The notes below the pieces were generated by a model, which made no database searches, was not told where the DNA came from, and saw only the letters and a list, made by a program, of their open reading frames with translations. 64,000 nucleotides of DNA from Microlunatus sp. Gsoil 973. GTDB lineage: Bacteria; Actinomycetota; Actinomycetes; Propionibacteriales; Propionibacteriaceae. Of the stretch, positions 42,789 to 52,838 are shown piece by piece. The stretch covers positions 4,712,001 to 4,776,000 of the forward strand of contig NZ_CP046122.1 in the NCBI RefSeq assembly GCF_009707365.1, given 5' to 3'. Each line of letters opens with the position of its first letter. Position 1 is the first letter of the stretch. A program made the translations under genes and the position numbers.

Positions 42789-43232
42789 GTGTCCACGTAC
42801 AGCCCCAAGCCTGGTGACATCACCCGGGAATGGCACGTCATCGATGCCACCGACGTCGTCCTCGGTCGGCTCGCCACCCAGGCGGCGACGCTGCTCCGCG
42901 GCAAGCACAAGCCGACCTTCGCTCCGCATGTCGACGGCGGTGACTTCGTCATCGTCGTGAACGCGTCGAAGATCGCGCTCACCGGCAACAAGCGGGCTGA
43001 CAAGCTGGCCTACCGGCATTCCGGTCGGCCCGGTGGCCTGAAGTCGATCAGCTACGGCGAACTGCTGGATTCCGATCCGCGCAAGGCCGTCGAGAAGGCG
43101 GTCTGGGGCATGCTCCCGAAGAACCGCCTCAGCCGCAAGCTCATCAAGAAGCTGAAGGTGTACGCCGGCCCGGAGCACCCGCACACCGCCCAGAAGCCGC
43201 AGGCTTTCGAGATCACCCAGATCGCTCAGTAA
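42789..43232 (+). CDS. rplM: 50S ribosomal protein L13
   Basis: A 147-residue protein ([56 protein letters not shown] ... [31 protein letters not shown]). L13 is an early assembly protein of the 50S subunit. The GTG at 42789 follows the homology; upstream in-frame sequence lies in the leader. It forms the usual pair with rpsI, 24 bases downstream. Confidence 0.96.
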   Translation: MSTYSPKPGDITREWHVIDATDVVLGRLATQAATLLRGKHKPTFAPHVDGGDFVIVVNASKIALTGNKRADKLAYRHSGRPGGLKSISYGELLDSDPRKAVEKAVWGMLPKNRLSRKLIKKLKVYAGPEHPHTAQKPQAFEITQIAQ

Positions 43233-43256
43233 CAGGTAGCAGGAGAAGCACCGACC

Positions 43257-43808
43257 GTGACCGAGAACGCACCCGAGGGCCAGCTGAACCAGGCCGAGGC
43301 CCAGACCGAGGCTCCTGCAGAGGAGATCACCCCGTTCAACGAGGGCGAGCGCGAGATCGCCTACCGCAGCGAGAGCGCCGGCGCCCGTACTGCCGACCAG
43401 GCGAACCGCCCCGCGGTGATCACCGCCGCCGGAGCGACCGGTCGCCGCAAGGAGGCCATCGCCCGGGTCCGGATCATTCCGGGCAGCGGCACCTGGACGA
43501 TCAACGGCCGGACCCTGGACGAGTACTTCCCGAACAAGGTCCACCAGCAGATCGTCTCCGAGCCGTTCGTCACCGCCGCGGTCGACGGCGCCTACGACGT
43601 CATCGCCCGGATCAACGGCGGCGGCATCAGCGGCCAGGCCGGTGCGCTGCGGCTCGGTGTGGCCCGTGCGCTGAACGAGGCCGACGCCGAGGCCAGCCGG
43701 CCAGGTCTGAAGAAGGCCGGCATGCTGACCCGTGATGCGCGGATCAAGGAACGCAAGAAGGCCGGTCTGAAGAAGGCCCGCAAGGCTCCGCAGTACAGCA
43801 AGCGCTGA
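43257..43808 (+). CDS. rpsI: 30S ribosomal protein S9
   Basis: A 183-residue protein. About 50 acidic and polar residues precede the S9 core, as in other actinobacteria ([22 protein letters not shown]...). The core runs [34 protein letters not shown] ... [19 protein letters not shown] and ends with the tail [12 protein letters not shown], whose last Arg touches the P-site tRNA. AGGAG lies 13 bases before the GTG. Confidence 0.96.
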   Translation: MTENAPEGQLNQAEAQTEAPAEEITPFNEGEREIAYRSESAGARTADQANRPAVITAAGATGRRKEAIARVRIIPGSGTWTINGRTLDEYFPNKVHQQIVSEPFVTAAVDGAYDVIARINGGGISGQAGALRLGVARALNEADAEASRPGLKKAGMLTRDARIKERKKAGLKKARKAPQYSKR

Positions 43809-43921
43809 GCAACCCCTTCCTCGAGCTTCGGCGTGTTCGGCCGAACTGGTCGTAGGCTCGGGACAACCCCGTCCTGCCGGGGTCGTAGGAGATTGCTCGC
43901 CACGATTGCGAAGGGGGCCGG

Positions 43922-45281
43922 ATGGGGCGGCTGTTCGGTACGGACGGTGTACGCGGTGTCGCGAACGCCGATCTGACGGCGGAACTGGCACTTGACCTGT
44001 CCGTCGCGGCTGCCCAGGTCCTCACCGATGCACGAAGTACCGACGGCTCGCAGCCGATCGCCGTGGTCGGCCGGGACCCGCGTGCCTCCGGCGAATTCCT
44101 GGAGTCGGCCGTCGTAGCCGGCCTGGCCAGCTCCGGCGTCCAGGTGGTACGTCTCGGCGTGCTCCCGACTCCCGCAGTCGCCCATCTGACCGGCGCGACC
44201 AATGCCGACTTCGGCGTGATGATCTCCGCCAGCCACAATCCGATGCCCGACAACGGCATCAAGTTCTTCGCCCGCCGCGGCGCGAAACTCGACGACGCCC
44301 TCGAGGACGCCATCGAGGCCCGGCTCGGCACCCCCGCCGTTGCCCGCCCGATCGGCGCAGCCGTCGGCCGGGTCACCGATCGGCCGGATCTGGTCGACGC
44401 CTACATCGACCATCTGGTCGGCACGGTCGGCGCACCGGCCAGCCTGACCGGTATCCGCGTGGTCGTCGACTGCGCCAACGGTGCGGCCTTCCGGACGGCG
44501 CCGGAGACGTATCGTCGGCTCGGCGCGACGGTCTCGGTGATCAACGCCGCACCGGATGGCATCAACATCAACGAAGGCTGCGGATCGACCCACACCGGCG
44601 GTCTGCAGCAGGCCGTTCGGGAGTCGGGTGCTGACCTCGGCATTGCGCTCGACGGGGACGCTGACCGCTGCCTGGCGGTGGACGCCGCCGGCCAACTTGT
44701 CGACGGTGACCAGATCCTCGCCATCCTCGCCCTGGGTATGCACACCGAGGGGCAGCTGCCGTCGGACACCCTGGTGGCCACCGTGATGAGCAATCTCGGG
44801 CTCACTCTGGCGATGGCCCGGCACGGCATCCGGGTCGAGCAGACCAAGGTCGGCGACCGGTACGTGCTCGAGGCGATGCGGGCCGGCGGTTTCGGGCTGG
44901 GCGGTGAACAGTCCGGCCACGTCGTCCTGGCCGACCACGCCACCACCGGCGACGGGGTGCTCACCGGGTTGCACCTGATGAACCGGATGGCAGCCACCCG
45001 GTCGTCACTGGCAGAGCTGGCCGCGGTCATGGAGCGGCTGCCCCAGGTCCTGGTCAACGTGCCCAATGTGGACAAGAGCCGGACCGACGCGGTTCCGGCG
45101 CTCCCGCGACGCGGTCGCCGCGGCCTCCGCCGAACTCGGTGACAGCGGGCGGGTCCTGCTGCGCCCGTCAGGCACCGAATCCCTGGTCCGCGTGATGGTC
45201 GAGGCGCCGTCGGTCGACCAGGCACAGCTGGTTGCCGAGCGACTGGCCGAGGTGGTACGCATCTCGCTGGCGATCTCTTAG
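43922..45281 (+). CDS. glmM: Phosphoglucosamine mutase GlmM, interrupted by one frameshift
   Basis: GlmM converts glucosamine-6-phosphate to glucosamine-1-phosphate for peptidoglycan. The first frame encodes [15 protein letters not shown], the active-site serine loop [13 protein letters not shown] and the Mg-binding DGDADRC. It then runs off after [12 protein letters not shown]. The rest of domain 4 ([36 protein letters not shown]...) continues one base out of phase to the stop at 45279-45281. Removing one C from 45103-45105 gives 452 residues, the normal length. Because glmM is essential and single-copy in most bacteria, a sequence error is likely; if real, the phosphate-binding loop would be lost. 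GGGGCC lies close upstream of the ATG. Confidence 0.9.
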
Positions 45282-45387
45282 CAGCTGATTTGTCGGCTGC
45301 CTGCTGCTGCCGCTGGTCTGCGCTGCCAATCGACAGTTCCGGGGGCGACCCCCGTACCCCGTGCGCACTCGCGTCCTCATCGATCGG

Positions 45388-45420
45388 GACTCGGCTCCTC
45401 CGCTTCGCTCGGAGCCGGTC
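45388..45420. terminator. Hairpin between convergent glmM and histidine kinase
   Basis: GAC-T-CGGCTCC (45388-45398) pairs with GGAGCCG-GTC (45411-45420), ten base pairs with one bulged T and a 12-base loop. The rest of the 282-base gap 45282-45563 shows no gene I can support. Confidence 0.5.
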
Positions 45421-45563
45421 TCGCTGCGCGTCGACGGGAGTGCCTTCCGTGTTTGCGGCGGTTCGGGTAGCTCTTGTTCGGCGTGCCGCCACGGGCTTGG
45501 CGGCGGGCAGTTGCCGAAGGCTTCGGGACATGGGGCAGTGCTGAGGGAGTGCGGGGCCGGAAG

Positions 45564-47787
45564 TTACCTGCCGACCGGTTGTTCCGACCCGGCATCCGGC
45601 CTGCTCTCCGCCGACGGCGTGTCGGGCAGCTCGTCGCCTTCCGACTCCTCCGGTGCGGGAAAGACCCTCGGCAGGGTGAACCGGAAGACTGCACCGCCGT
45701 GCGGCGGGCTCTCGGCCCAGATCCGGCCGCCGTGCCGCTCGACGATGCTGCGGCTGATCGACAAGCCGAGGCCGCTGCCGCCCATCTCGCGACCGTCGGA
45801 GGAGTCGACCTGTTCGAACCGCTCGAAGATCTGCTCCAACTTGTCGGCGGGGACGCCGCGGCCCTGGTCGCGGACCGTGAAGACGATCAGCTGGTGCTCG
45901 CTGTCGGTGTCGGTTCCCACCGGCAGTGCAGGCTCGGCGCTGACCGTGACGACACCACCGGCAGGGGGAGAACTTGATCGCGTTCCCGATCAGATTGACC
46001 AGCGTCTGCACGATCCGGTCGGCATCGGCGTTCACCTGCCCGATCGCAGGCCCGGTGTCGATGCTGACCCCGGATTCGGCGGCGATCGGCCGCAACTGGG
46101 CGGCGGCGGTCTGGACGAACTCCGACACCTCGTGATCGCGGAAATCCATCGGCATCGACCCGGATTCCATCCGCTCGATGTCCAGGATGTCGTTGACCAG
46201 CCGGCCGAGCCGTTCGGTGCTGTCCAGGGCGATGCCGATCATCCGGCGGGCCTGCGGCGACAACGCCCCCAGCCGGTCGCCGGACAGCAGGCCGAGCGAT
46301 CCGCGGATCGCGGTGAGTGGTGTCCGCAGTTCGTGGCTGACCACCGAGACGAACTCCTGCTTCATCCGGTCCACCTCCCGGCGTGAGGTGATGTCCCGGA
46401 AGACAATCACCGCTCCGGGCGTGCTGGTGTCGCTGTGCAGCGGGCTGGACGTCACCTCGACCGGGATCTCCCGGCCGTTTGGGCCGAGATACAGATCCTC
46501 CTCACCACTGGTGGTCAGTCCGGTCTCGATCGCCTCGGCGATGTAGCAGCTCCGGTAGTCGTACGGCGTCCCGTCCGGCTGCGGCGCGTGGAACAGGTCG
46601 TGGGCATGCCGGCCGATCAGCTCCTCCGCAGGGTAGCCCAGGGTCCTGGCTCCGGACGGGTTGACGAAGGTGATGATGCCGTGGCTGTCCACCCCGTAGA
46701 TGCCGTCGCCGACGGAGTTGAGCAGCAGCTCGCTCTGCCGGGTCATCGAGGCCAGTTCCCGGGTCCTGCTGTGCACCCGGCGCTCCAAGGCCCGGCGGAG
46801 CAGTTCGTTGTCGGTGATCAGCAGCAACTGCCGGGCCACGACCGCGGCAACCAGCAGCAACCAGATCGCCCCGACCCACGGATTGATGTCCGCCGGGGTC
46901 TTGATCAGGGCGTTGGTCACGGCGGCGACCAACAGCAGTCCGAAGGTCATCACGGTGTCACCGAGCGGCGGCGCCTCGTTGACCCGGGCCGGCGAATCCG
47001 AGGTCTTGATCCGTCCCGGGAGCAGGGCAGCGAAGGCGATCAGCGAGTAGCCGAGCATCCAGCCGACCGGTCCGGCCGTCGTGTAGAACGTCTGCCCGCG
47101 GACCGTGAGCACCCACCGCACGAGGTCGGTCACCGCCCAGATCGAGAAGCCGAGCGCCAACATCAACTGCACCGGACGGTCGGCCCGGTCGCCGCGGATC
47201 AGCAGCAGACCGGCGACCGTTGCGACGATCACGTCGATGATCATCAGAGCGATCGTGTCGGCCCGGAAGACCGGGTTCTGTCCCTCGCTCAACACCGGAG
47301 CCAGGGCGAAGACGGTGGTTGTCAGCAGTACGGATCCGCCGACGACGACGCCGTCGAGCACCATCCGGAGCAGTTCCCGGCCGCGTCGCGGCGTGGTCGG
47401 GAAGGATGCCATCCCCCAGATCGCCAACAGGCTGGAAGCCAGGAACCCGACGTCGCCCACGATGGCGATTCGCGTCCACCGCATCGCGCCGCACAGCACG
47501 TACCACTCGATACCGAGGACGACGAAGATCGCCGAGATCGACAGCAGCTGCCACGCCCGTCGCTGACGCTGCGGGCCGCGTCGCGCGGCGACGGCTGCCA
47601 TGACGATGACCGCCAGACCGGACAGCACCAGCCCGATGTTGTTGATGAACAGCCGGGTGGCCAGATCCAGCGGACCGGACAACACAATCGCCAGGCTCAT
47701 CAGGGCCGCGACGACGGCAGCTCCCAGCACCAGCAACCATTTGAGGTCGCCGGACCGGATCACCTGCTGTGTGCGGCGAGGCGACAC
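45564..47787 (-). CDS. PAS-containing sensor histidine kinase, interrupted by one frameshift
   Basis: A membrane sensor kinase of 740 residues after correction. About eight N-terminal hydrophobic segments (to about residue 320) form an uncharacterised sensor module. A coiled coil follows (RRALERRVHSRTRELASMTRQSELLLNSV), then a PAS domain (VGDGIYGVDSHGIITFVNPSGARTLGYPAEELIGRHAHDLF ... EIPVEVTSSPLH) and the dimerisation domain with the phospho-His (FVSVVSHELRTPLTAIRGSLGLL). The N-box VQTLVNLIGNAIKFSP is in the first frame. G1, F and G2 boxes (VRDQGRGVP, MGGSGLGLSISRSIVERHGG) lie one base out of phase. One extra base in the G run 45964-45968 explains this. It is divergent from a receiver and an Hpt gene. 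GGAGG precedes the GTG start. Confidence 0.88.
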
Positions 47788-47992
47788 GTCGCAAATCCTC
47801 CGATGCTTCTCATGACGAGACCGTGACCTGGCCGTGACATCAGGTCTCGGTCATGCTACCTATTACGATGACGGATGCCATGGGCCCGGACAGGGGTCCT
47901 TCGGGCTGCAGGTTGGGAAGTCGGGAGACCCGCCAAAGCTTGCAGGCGTGGTTTGAGGACGTACTCCAGCAACGAGATGCGGCGGTGAGGCA
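47788..47992. other. Divergent gap of the phosphorelay genes
   Basis: The 205 bases hold both promoters but no clear -35/-10 pair. CCGTGAC occurs twice (about 47820 and 47831), 11 bases apart, and GGTCTCGGTC follows; these could be regulator sites. Nothing else is recognised. Confidence 0.25.
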
Positions 47993-48373
47993 ATGTCGCG
48001 CAAGGACGTCTTGGTGGTCGACGACGACGCGTCGATCCGGGAAGTGATCCAGATGACCCTCGAGGTCGTCGGTGGCTGGACCGTGCGCTTGGCCGCCAAC
48101 GGCATGGAGGCGGTGGAGAAGGTTCGTGAACGCCGTCCCGATGCGATTCTGCTCGACCTGATGATGCCGGGCATGGACGGCCCGTCGACCTTGGCCAGAC
48201 TGCGCGGCGGCTCCGACCAGAACGTTCCGGTGATCCTGCTGTCGGCCAAGATCCAGCAACGCCGCGACGACCAGCAACTCACGGGACTCGGAGTCGCCGG
48301 CGTGATCGGCAAACCCTTCGACCCCATCTCCCTGCCGGACCGGATCTCCGGCATTCTCGGGTGGGCCTCATGA
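47993..48373 (+). CDS. Single-domain response regulator (CheY-like receiver)
   Basis: A 126-residue receiver without an output domain. The acidic pocket is VLVVDDDASIREV (Asp10-12), the phospho-acceptor is Asp55 in AILLDLMMPGMDG, the switch Ser/Thr position is in VILLSAK, and the conserved Lys is in VIGKPFDP. It would carry phosphate between the divergent PAS histidine kinase and the Hpt protein encoded next, or control a partner by binding. GGTGAGG lies just before the ATG. It overlaps the Hpt gene by four bases. Confidence 0.88.
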   Translation: MSRKDVLVVDDDASIREVIQMTLEVVGGWTVRLAANGMEAVEKVRERRPDAILLDLMMPGMDGPSTLARLRGGSDQNVPVILLSAKIQQRRDDQQLTGLGVAGVIGKPFDPISLPDRISGILGWAS

Positions 48374-48816
48374 GTGAGAAGAACGACACCAACGCAGGGC
48401 GTCCGAGCGCCGACGGGCAAAGCCGTTCCGGAGGCGACCCGACCACCGACATCAGTTCCGGCACCAGTTCCGGCACCAGTCCCGACGCAGCTGAGGCGCT
48501 CCACAGGGTGGCCGACATTGCCGACCGGGCCCGGGAGCGCAACATCGGCCGGGCCGGGGATCTGGCCGCCTGGGCGAGCATCGGCCGGGCGGGCCGGATC
48601 TCGGCGGAACAACGCGGCGAGGCTGCGGAGATCGCCCACCAGTTGGCCGGGTCGGCCGGCACCTTCGGGTATCAGGCGGCGACCGATGTCGCCCGGGAGG
48701 TGGAGCGGCTCTTCGGCGAGGCCGACGGTGCCGAGGCCTGGACCAGGCTCACCGAATGCGTACGCGATCTGGTGCGACGGCTGCAGGAGCCTCCGGAGCT
48801 GACGGCGCTGGAATGA
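48370..48816 (+). CDS. Hpt (histidine phosphotransfer) domain protein
   Basis: A 148-residue protein. The first 45 or so residues are polar and disordered-looking (SADGQSRSGGDPTTDISSGTSSGTSPD, with a duplicated SSGT). The four-helix Hpt domain follows, with the phospho-His in EIAHQLAGSAGTFGYQAATDVAREVERLFGE, a near-classical HxLKGxAxxxG motif with Ala in place of Lys. ATG 48370 overlaps the receiver's TGA (ATGA), so the two are translationally coupled. A separate Hpt next to a stand-alone receiver and a PAS kinase suggests a multi-step phosphorelay, unusual for Actinobacteria. Confidence 0.8.
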   Translation: MSEKNDTNAGRPSADGQSRSGGDPTTDISSGTSSGTSPDAAEALHRVADIADRARERNIGRAGDLAAWASIGRAGRISAEQRGEAAEIAHQLAGSAGTFGYQAATDVAREVERLFGEADGAEAWTRLTECVRDLVRRLQEPPELTALE

Positions 48817-48848
48817 CTCGCCCAGGCTGATCCTGCCCGGCCCAGCGG

Positions 48849-49784
48849 TCACAGCTTCCGAATCCGCACCCACTCGATGTGGTGGTCGTCGCCCTTGCGC
48901 AGGACCGCGGTCGCCCGGCCGCGGGTCGGCAAAACGTTCTTGACCAGGTTGGGCCCGTTGATGGTGTCCCAGATGAACTCGGCGGTCGACACCGCCTCGT
49001 CGTCGGTGAGCGTCGCGTACCGGGTGAAGTACGACCGCGGGTCGCGGAACGCCGTCTCCCGCAGTCCAAGGAACCGCTCCACGTACCACTCCCGGATCGC
49101 CTCGGTCCGGGCGTCGATGTAGACCGAGAAGTCGAAGAAGTCCGACAGGGCGAGGCCAGTGGTGCCGTCGGCCCGCGGCCGGGCCGGCTGCAGCACGTTC
49201 AGTCCCTCGATGATGAGGATGTCGGGCCGCCTGACCACGATCTCTCTGCCCGGGACGATGTCATAGCTCAGATGGTCGTAGACCGGCGCGGTGACGTTGT
49301 CCTTGCCTGACTTGATGTCCATCACGAAACGCAACAGCGCGCGGCGGTCGTACGACTCCGGGAAGCCCTTGAGATTCATCAGCCCGCGCCGCTCCAACTC
49401 GGCGTTGGGCAGCAGGAAGCCGTCGGTGGTGACCAGCTCGACCTTGGGATGCTCCGGCCAGCGCGCCAGCAGTGACTGCAGCAACCGCGAGGTGGTCGAC
49501 TTGCCGACCGCGACCGACCCCGCGACACCGATCACGAACGGGGTCCGGCCGACCGACAGCCTCAGAAACTCGTTACTGGCCTGGTGCAGATTCCCCGTGT
49601 GCTTGACGTACTCGGCCAGCAGCCGGGTCAGCGGCAGATACACCTCGCGGACGTCGTCCAGGCTGGTCGGATCCTGCATGCTGCGCAGCGATGCCAGAGT
49701 CTCCTGGGTGAGCGTGAGTGTTGCGGAGTTGGCTAGTTCGGCCCAGTCGGCGCGGCTGCGTTCGACGTACGGTCCGCTGGTCAC
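48849..49784 (-). CDS. coaA: Type I pantothenate kinase
   Basis: A 311-residue kinase for the first step of coenzyme A synthesis. Walker A is [21 protein letters not shown]. Other family parts are [32 protein letters not shown] and [18 protein letters not shown] [19 protein letters not shown], with VNVLQP-like [15 protein letters not shown] 49784 ([17 protein letters not shown]) is preferred to the GTG nine codons upstream because it has GGGAG ahead of it and matches the known length and N-terminus. In other actinobacteria coaA is also found near glmS and glmM. Confidence 0.94.
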   Translation of the reverse strand: MTSGPYVERSRADWAELANSATLTLTQETLASLRSMQDPTSLDDVREVYLPLTRLLAEYVKHTGNLHQASNEFLRLSVGRTPFVIGVAGSVAVGKSTTSRLLQSLLARWPEHPKVELVTTDGFLLPNAELERRGLMNLKGFPESYDRRALLRFVMDIKSGKDNVTAPVYDHLSYDIVPGREIVVRRPDILIIEGLNVLQPARPRADGTTGLALSDFFDFSVYIDARTEAIREWYVERFLGLRETAFRDPRSYFTRYATLTDDEAVSTAEFIWDTINGPNLVKNVLPTRGRATAVLRKGDDHHIEWVRIRKL

Positions 49785-49856
49785 GCCATTGTGGCTCCCG
49801 GCTTCTGACACGCCGACGATTATTGCCGTCGACCGCCGAACCCTCGAATCGGCGTG

Positions 49857-50361
49857 TCACAGTCGGGCCGTGACCCCAAACCGCCGACACCGCCAGCAAG
49901 GCGAACGCGGTCAGCGAGAGCGCGGCGGAGACGGCGTGCGCCATCTCCCACGTGTTGCGATAGGCGGTCCAGTCCGGTGGCAGGGTGGCCGGTGTCCAGT
50001 CGGTGACAAGGGCATTGACCGGCCGGTTACCGACGAAGTACGCGACGAGCGTGCCCAGCAGGGCGGCAGCTGCGATCAGGGCCCGAACGCCGCCCGCGAC
50101 GTACCGGTGGCCGATCAGCCAGATGCCCAACGCGCCGGCGGCGATGGCGCCGACGATCTCACCGATGCCTCCGACGACGGCGAATCCGCCGTAGAAGGTG
50201 TGCTGCACCGCGAGCCACGACGCTCCGTCGAGCCCGCGGCTTCCCGGGTCCTGAAGGACATGGGTCAGCGTCAACCCGGAGACCAGTGCGCTGCTGATCA
50301 GGGCGACGAACAGCAGCGCCTTCATCCACCTCGTTCCGGTAACTGTGTTGCTGTACGACAT
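49857..50361 (-). CDS. DUF1772 (anthrone-oxygenase-like) membrane protein, probable frameshift
   Basis: A membrane protein with four hydrophobic segments, matching DUF1772 in ALVSGLTLTHVLQDPG, AVQHTFYGGFAVVGGIGEIVGAIAAG and the signature NRPVNALVTDW...LPPDWTAYRNTWEMAHAVSAALSL. Read literally, the frame continues about 95 further non-homologous residues through the start of coaA to 49573. Removing one base from the C run 49874-49877 ends the protein at VWVTARL (stop 49857-49859), giving 167 residues, close to the family length. I therefore report the corrected end. GGAAG lies eight bases upstream of the ATG. The function of the family is unclear; some fungal members act in anthrone oxidation. 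Confidence 0.7.
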
Positions 50362-50555
50362 AGGCGCATCTTCCGGCGCGTGGCACCTGCGCCACCACGG
50401 GCAAACCCCTGATGCGCGGGCCGGAACGACCCGGAATGATCCCCGTGACCGGCCAGCCGGAGGATGATCAATCTCCGTGGGCCGAACCGGGCAGCCCGGC
50501 GTAGTGATTCATCGTTCACCAACGACCGGTCCAGCATTTTTCGTGCCGCGGTGGG

Positions 50556-50568
50556 TAGCCTGACGGCC
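50556..50568 (+). promoter_or_regulatory. Leaderless -10 element of glmS
   Basis: TAGCCT (50556-50561) lies seven bases before ATG 50569, with no ribosome-binding site. The same TAGCCT hexamer serves the DUF1707 gene at 1631. The rest of the gap 50362-50555 shows nothing I can name. Confidence 0.5.
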
Positions 50569-52425
50569 ATGTGCGGGATCGTGGGATATGTGGGCCCGGG
50601 GCCTGCCGCAGCCATCATCATGTCCGGACTGAAACGGCTGGAGTACCGCGGCTACGACTCGGCCGGGGTCGCCGTTGTCACCTCCGACGACGCCGGGTCG
50701 CGGATCGCGCTGGCGAAACGGGCGGGCAAGATCGGCAACCTGGCCGGCGCTTTGGACGCCGAACCGATGCCCGTCGACGGGGTCGGTGTCGGGCACACCC
50801 GGTGGGCGACGCACGGCGTACCCAACGACCTCAATGCCCACCCGCATCTGTCCTTCGACGGTCGGGTGGCCGTTGTACACAACGGCATCATCGAGAACCA
50901 TGCCGCGCTGCGCGCCGAACTCGGTGCCGCGGGGATCGCCACCGTGTCCGACACCGACACCGAGGTCGTGGCACATCTGCTGGCTCAGGAACTCGAGGCC
51001 GGCCGGAGGCTGCCGGATGCGATGCGCGCGGTCTGCAATCGGCTGGACGGTGCGTTCACCCTGGTCGCCGTCGACCGGGACGATCCGGCGACGGTGGTCG
51101 GGGCGCGGCGGAACTCCCCGCTCGTCGTCGGGATCGGCGACGGCGAAAGCTATCTCGCCTCCGATGTGGCCGCCTTCATCGATCACACCCGCGAGGCGAT
51201 CGAACTCGGCCAGGACCAGGTCGTGGAGATCCGCGCCGGCGAGGTGCGGGTGACCGGCTTCGACGGACGTCCGGCGCAGACGCGCCCCTATCACGTCGAC
51301 TGGGACACCTCGGCCGCGCAGAAGGACGGCTACGACTGGTTCATGCGCAAGGAGATCTACGAGCAGCCCAAGGCGGTGGCCGACACGCTGCTCGGCCGCT
51401 ACGACACCGACGGATCGCTGCGGTTGGACGAACTGCGGATCTCCGAATCCGAACTGCGCCGGGTGAACAAGATCATTATCGTGGCCTGCGGTACCGCCTT
51501 CTACTCCGGCCTGGTGGCCAAGTACGCGATCGAGCATTGGACCCGGATCGCCTGCGAGGTCGAGCTGGCCCACGAGTTCCGCTATCGGGACCCGATCGTC
51601 GACGCCAACACCCTCGTGGTCTGCATCAGCCAGTCGGGCGAGACCGCCGACTCGCTGATGGCGATCCGGCACGCCTCGGAACAGGGCGCCCGGGTGCTGG
51701 CGATCTGCAACACCAACGGCTCGACGATCCCGCGAGAGTCGGACGCGGTGATCTACACCCATGCCGGCCCGGAGATCGGGGTCGCCTCGACCAAGGGCTT
51801 CACCACCCAGCTGGTGGCCTGCTATCTGCTCGGGCTGTATCTCGCCCAGGTCCGCGGCACGCTGTTCGGCGACGAGATCGCCCGGTTGATGGACGAACTG
51901 GAGCAGATGCCGCAGACCATCCAGGGTGTGCTGGACGACGCCGAGCCGGTGCTCAAACTGGCCGCCGACTTCGCCGAGCAGCCGTCGGTGCTGTTCCTCG
52001 GCCGGCACGTCGGCTATCCCGTCGCCCTGGAAGGAGCGCTGAAACTCAAGGAACTGGCCTACATCCACGCCGAGGGCTTCGCCGCCGGGGAACTGAAACA
52101 CGGACCGATCGCGCTGATCGACCAGGGGCTGCCGGTCTTCGTCGTCGTACCGCCGCTCGGCCGCGACATGTTGCACGACAAGGTGGTGTCCAACATCGCC
52201 GAGATCCGGGCCAGGGGCGCCTTGACGGTCGTGCTGGCCGAGGAGGACGACGAGGCCGTCGGACCGCTGGCCGATGTGTGGATCCGACTGCCGAAGGTCT
52301 CGACCCTGCTGCAGCCGCTCGCGGCGACCGTACCGCTGCAGCTCTTCGCCTGCGAGCTGGCCACCCGCAAGGGTCACGACGTCGACCAGCCGCGCAACCT
52401 GGCCAAGTCCGTCACCGTCGAGTGA
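50569..52425 (+). CDS. glmS: Glutamine--fructose-6-phosphate aminotransferase (isomerizing)
   Basis: A 618-residue enzyme that makes glucosamine-6-phosphate from fructose-6-phosphate and glutamine. The N-terminal glutaminase domain begins MCGIVGYVG, so Cys2 becomes the nucleophile after Met removal, followed by [14 protein letters not shown] and [18 protein letters not shown]. Two SIS domains follow ([43 protein letters not shown]) and it ends [18 protein letters not shown]. Longer in-frame starts are rejected because the Cys must be residue 2. It may be co-transcribed with acpS, nnr, alr and the hydrolase downstream. It acts just before GlmM in UDP-GlcNAc synthesis. Confidence 0.96.
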   Translation: MCGIVGYVGPGPAAAIIMSGLKRLEYRGYDSAGVAVVTSDDAGSRIALAKRAGKIGNLAGALDAEPMPVDGVGVGHTRWATHGVPNDLNAHPHLSFDGRVAVVHNGIIENHAALRAELGAAGIATVSDTDTEVVAHLLAQELEAGRRLPDAMRAVCNRLDGAFTLVAVDRDDPATVVGARRNSPLVVGIGDGESYLASDVAAFIDHTREAIELGQDQVVEIRAGEVRVTGFDGRPAQTRPYHVDWDTSAAQKDGYDWFMRKEIYEQPKAVADTLLGRYDTDGSLRLDELRISESELRRVNKIIIVACGTAFYSGLVAKYAIEHWTRIACEVELAHEFRYRDPIVDANTLVVCISQSGETADSLMAIRHASEQGARVLAICNTNGSTIPRESDAVIYTHAGPEIGVASTKGFTTQLVACYLLGLYLAQVRGTLFGDEIARLMDELEQMPQTIQGVLDDAEPVLKLAADFAEQPSVLFLGRHVGYPVALEGALKLKELAYIHAEGFAAGELKHGPIALIDQGLPVFVVVPPLGRDMLHDKVVSNIAEIRARGALTVVLAEEDDEAVGPLADVWIRLPKVSTLLQPLAATVPLQLFACELATRKGHDVDQPRNLAKSVTVE

Positions 52426-52459
52426 TCGTAGGCTCGGGTGTTGTGAGTACGGCTATCGC

Positions 52460-52828
52460 ATGCGGCCCGGTGATCCGGTGATCATCGGTGTCGGCATCGA
52501 CGTCTGTGACGTCGAACGGTTCGCGGCAACGATCGACCGCCGGCCGGGATTGGTCAAACGACTGTTCACCTCCACCGAGGCGACCCGCCCGGTCGCCTCG
52601 CTGGCTGCCCGGTTCGCGGCCAAGGAGGCGCTGGCCAAGGCACTCGGCGCACCGAGCGGGATGTCCTGGCTGGATGCCGAGATCGTCACCGACGACGAGG
52701 GCAGGCCGGGTTTCGCGATCGCCGGCACCGTTGCTGCTCGGGCAGCCGAGCTCGGCGTGACGGAGATTCACGTCTCGTTGTCCCATGACGCCGGGATAGC
52801 CTCGGCGTTCGTGATCTGCGAACGCTGA
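52460..52828 (+). CDS. acpS: Holo-[acyl-carrier-protein] synthase
   Basis: A 122-residue phosphopantetheinyl transferase. Conserved segments are [14 protein letters not shown] (Mg-binding Asp), [11 protein letters not shown] and [16 protein letters not shown] (the WxxKEA-type motif with Glu and Lys), and the end [20 protein letters not shown]. It activates acyl carrier proteins with CoA made through coaA. GTG 52478 (VIIGVGID) is an alternative start that fits the usual N-terminus; neither start has a strong ribosome-binding site. The order glmS-acpS-nnr-alr is a common actinobacterial arrangement. Confidence 0.9.
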   Translation: MRPGDPVIIGVGIDVCDVERFAATIDRRPGLVKRLFTSTEATRPVASLAARFAAKEALAKALGAPSGMSWLDAEIVTDDEGRPGFAIAGTVAARAAELGVTEIHVSLSHDAGIASAFVICER

Positions 52829-52838
52829 GGAGTTGATC

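Noticed and set aside
44401-47787. A very long minus-strand frame joining the histidine kinase to sequence antisense to glmM
   Set aside because: The part below about 45960 is antisense to glmM and arises from the frameshift; the true kinase C-terminus lies in the next frame and ends at 45564.
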